Origin: Planctomycetaceae bacterium
Lineage (GTDB): Bacteria; Planctomycetota; Planctomycetia; Planctomycetales; Planctomycetaceae
NCBI GenBank assembly: GCA_023258825.1
Contig: JALQWE010000170.1
Location: 1-7,412 of the forward strand
Direction of reading: 5' to 3'
DNA length: 7,412 nt
Below are positions 6,272 through 7,412 of this stretch, piece after piece. Under the pieces are notes generated by a model. The model did not search any database. It was not told the origin of the DNA and worked only from the letters and a program-made list of their open reading frames with translations. The translations under genes and the position numbers were made by a program. Each line of letters opens with the position of its first letter. Positions within the stretch are counted from its first letter, which is position 1.

Positions 6272-7314
6272 ACTGTTCGATTGACTACGGGAGCAGTGTG
6301 CTCAGGAGTTTGTTTCGGAATCCGGCTTCACCGTCGCGACTGTGCCTGAGTACGTCGCGATCGGAATACGCGGTTGTGCCGGACACGGACAGTCACCGTC
6401 GGGCGTTGAGCAGTGAAGGTGTGCCGTTTGCGGTGTGTGAGGGGTCGCTGCTGGTGATCGGGAACGACGCCTCGCGAGTGCGCTGGATAAGTCGACTACC
6501 GGCATCTCCGTTATTTGCGGACGGTCGAATTCCTCAGACAGACGCTCCAGCGAGGCAGATGCTGTACGAATTGACGCAGGCGATGCTGCCGGAATTGAAG
6601 TGTGCCGGGGGCGTGTGTGTGTTGACAATTCCGGGGGCGGGTCAGGGGGAATCCGTGACTGGGCTGAATGCGGAATTCCTGACACGACTGGTGCGGATGC
6701 GTGGATACACACCGTTGGTCCTTGGATCTGCGGAAGCGGCGATGCTGAGTGCTGGCGTGGATTCGCGGTTCACGGGTGTGAGTGTGGTGATTGGAGCGGA
6801 GTCGGTGTCCTGGTGTGTCGCGAGGCGAGGGCTCTTGCTGGCAACGGACGCGATCAGTGCGGGGACGCGCTGGATGGACCTTGAGATTGCGCGGGCGTTT
6901 GGCGTGCAGGTTTGGGACGCGTCCGGCCGAGCGTATCTCGATGCTGAGCGCGCGGGTGAGTGGCGACGAGAGAGTGGTGTGGATTTGAGACAGCCGCGGG
7001 ATGAGCAGGAGTCTTTGTTGTCGCGACTGTATGCCGTGCTGGTGCAGAAGCTGGCAGAGGCGATCACGGTTGCAGTGGGCAGTGTGGACCCTGGACTGAG
7101 ACCACTGGAAGCGGTGCCTGTTGTGCTGGCTGGTGGCGGATCGTTGACAGCCGGGCTGGTGGACGTCATGCAGGCGAGTTTGCGGGAGCATGAAGCGGGG
7201 CATCAGCGTTACGCCGTGCGGGTGGCAGTGAACGCAGAGACGGCTGTTGTGCGCGGAGCCTATGTGTACAGTGAGCTGGAACTGGCGGCTGGTCGTCCCG
7301 GGGCTGCGGCCTGA
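6268..7314 (+). CDS. Divergent actin-like (ASKHA-fold, MreB/PilM-like) protein
   Basis: A cytoplasmic protein of 348 residues, similar in length to MreB and PilM. Actin-superfamily motifs appear in order: phosphate-1-like CSIDYGSS (3-10), a connect-1-like GSAEAAMLSAG (153-163), phosphate-2-like VVIGAESVSW (173-182), SAGTRWMDLEIA (197-208, like the MreB stretch after phosphate 2), adenosine-binding-like VVLAGGGSL (285-293) and connect-2-like TAVVRGAYVYSEL (325-337). The phosphate-2 loop lacks the Asp and the Gly-rich run normally seen (DxGGGT type), so ATP hydrolysis may be lost while nucleotide binding remains possible. The N-terminal RSLFRNPASPSRL is unusual for MreB. The gene starts inside the stop codon of the SLBB-like gene (ATGA), with AGAGG 10 nt upstream (6253-6257), which suggests translational coupling. 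It may act like PilM or GspL, docking on its membrane partner's cytoplasmic tail. It is not a normal MreB: mreC/mreD do not follow within the window and motif 2 is degenerate. Confidence 0.78.
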   Translation: MNCSIDYGSSVLRSLFRNPASPSRLCLSTSRSEYAVVPDTDSHRRALSSEGVPFAVCEGSLLVIGNDASRVRWISRLPASPLFADGRIPQTDAPARQMLYELTQAMLPELKCAGGVCVLTIPGAGQGESVTGLNAEFLTRLVRMRGYTPLVLGSAEAAMLSAGVDSRFTGVSVVIGAESVSWCVARRGLLLATDAISAGTRWMDLEIARAFGVQVWDASGRAYLDAERAGEWRRESGVDLRQPRDEQESLLSRLYAVLVQKLAEAITVAVGSVDPGLRPLEAVPVVLAGGGSLTAGLVDVMQASLREHEAGHQRYAVRVAVNAETAVVRGAYVYSELELAAGRPGAAA

Positions 7315-7412
7315 AAAGTCGCGGTTGCGGCGTTCATGGAGCGTGAAGGGCCTTGCGGGCGTGGGTAACTGTACCGCCGGGACGGTAACGGCAGGACGTC
7401 AGCACCGAGTGA
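7315..7412 (+). other. Downstream tail, no gene assigned
   Basis: These 98 bp follow the actin-like gene. The ATG at 7336 runs only ten codons before TAA. One plus-strand frame (GTG at 7343 or TTG at 7325) stays open to the window end, but the short peptide has no recognisable feature and no good ribosome-binding site, so it cannot be called. A weak 5-bp inverted repeat (TACCG 7372-7376, CGGTA 7383-7387) has no T-tract. Whether the operon continues beyond the window cannot be decided here. Confidence 0.4.

Noticed and set aside
7372..7387. Short inverted repeat TACCG/CGGTA as a terminator for the two-gene operon
   Set aside because: The stem is only five pairs and no T-tract follows, so it is not distinguishable from chance.

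Overview
The window looks like a piece of a planctomycete chromosome (phylum Planctomycetota), GC-rich by eye. This rests on inference: the N-terminal-module/TIM-barrel glycoside-hydrolase-like protein with a VWSDMFDP motif, and a gene pair coding for an SLBB-like membrane protein and an actin-like protein, resemble proteins I associate with that phylum. Nothing in the window is a direct taxonomic marker. There are no tRNA or rRNA genes, no CRISPR array and no recognisable insertion sequence.

Layout. (1) Positions 3-1085, plus strand: the 3' part of a glycoside-hydrolase-like gene, open at the window edge and broken by one in-frame TAG at 705-707. (2) Positions 1099-1130: a perfect 12-bp inverted repeat between convergent genes, a probable shared terminator or a dispersed palindrome. 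(3) Positions 1157-2878, minus strand: full-length bacterial prolyl-tRNA synthetase (proS). (4) Positions 2879-3236: divergent intergenic region. (5) Positions 3237-4211, plus strand: a YhaM-like protein, an OB-fold joined to an HD phosphohydrolase domain and probably a 3'-5' exoribonuclease. (6) Positions 4212-4525: a structured intergenic leader with a G-tract cluster, four copies of TGCCGAT (three direct, one inverted) and a perfect 11-bp hairpin just before the next start codon. (7) Positions 4526-6271 and 6268-7314, plus strand: two genes overlapping by ATGA. (8) Positions 7315-7412: tail with no assignable gene.

The housekeeping part (proS, yhaM-like) is ordinary. The part worth attention is the last 3 kb. 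The first gene of the pair codes for an exported protein with one or two SLBB-like domains, a long Pro/Ala/Ser-rich linker, one transmembrane helix and a cytoplasmic tail of about 200 residues. The second codes for a cytoplasmic protein with the actin/MreB/Hsp70 (ASKHA) fold whose second phosphate loop has lost its usual acidic residue and glycines. The ATGA overlap suggests coupled, roughly stoichiometric synthesis. By analogy with PilM/PilN or GspL, an actin-like protein may dock on the cytoplasmic tail of a membrane protein that reaches into the periplasm through SLBB domains. That would make a trans-envelope assembly or export module of unknown function. The leader, with mutually exclusive pairings, suggests the pair is under dedicated control.
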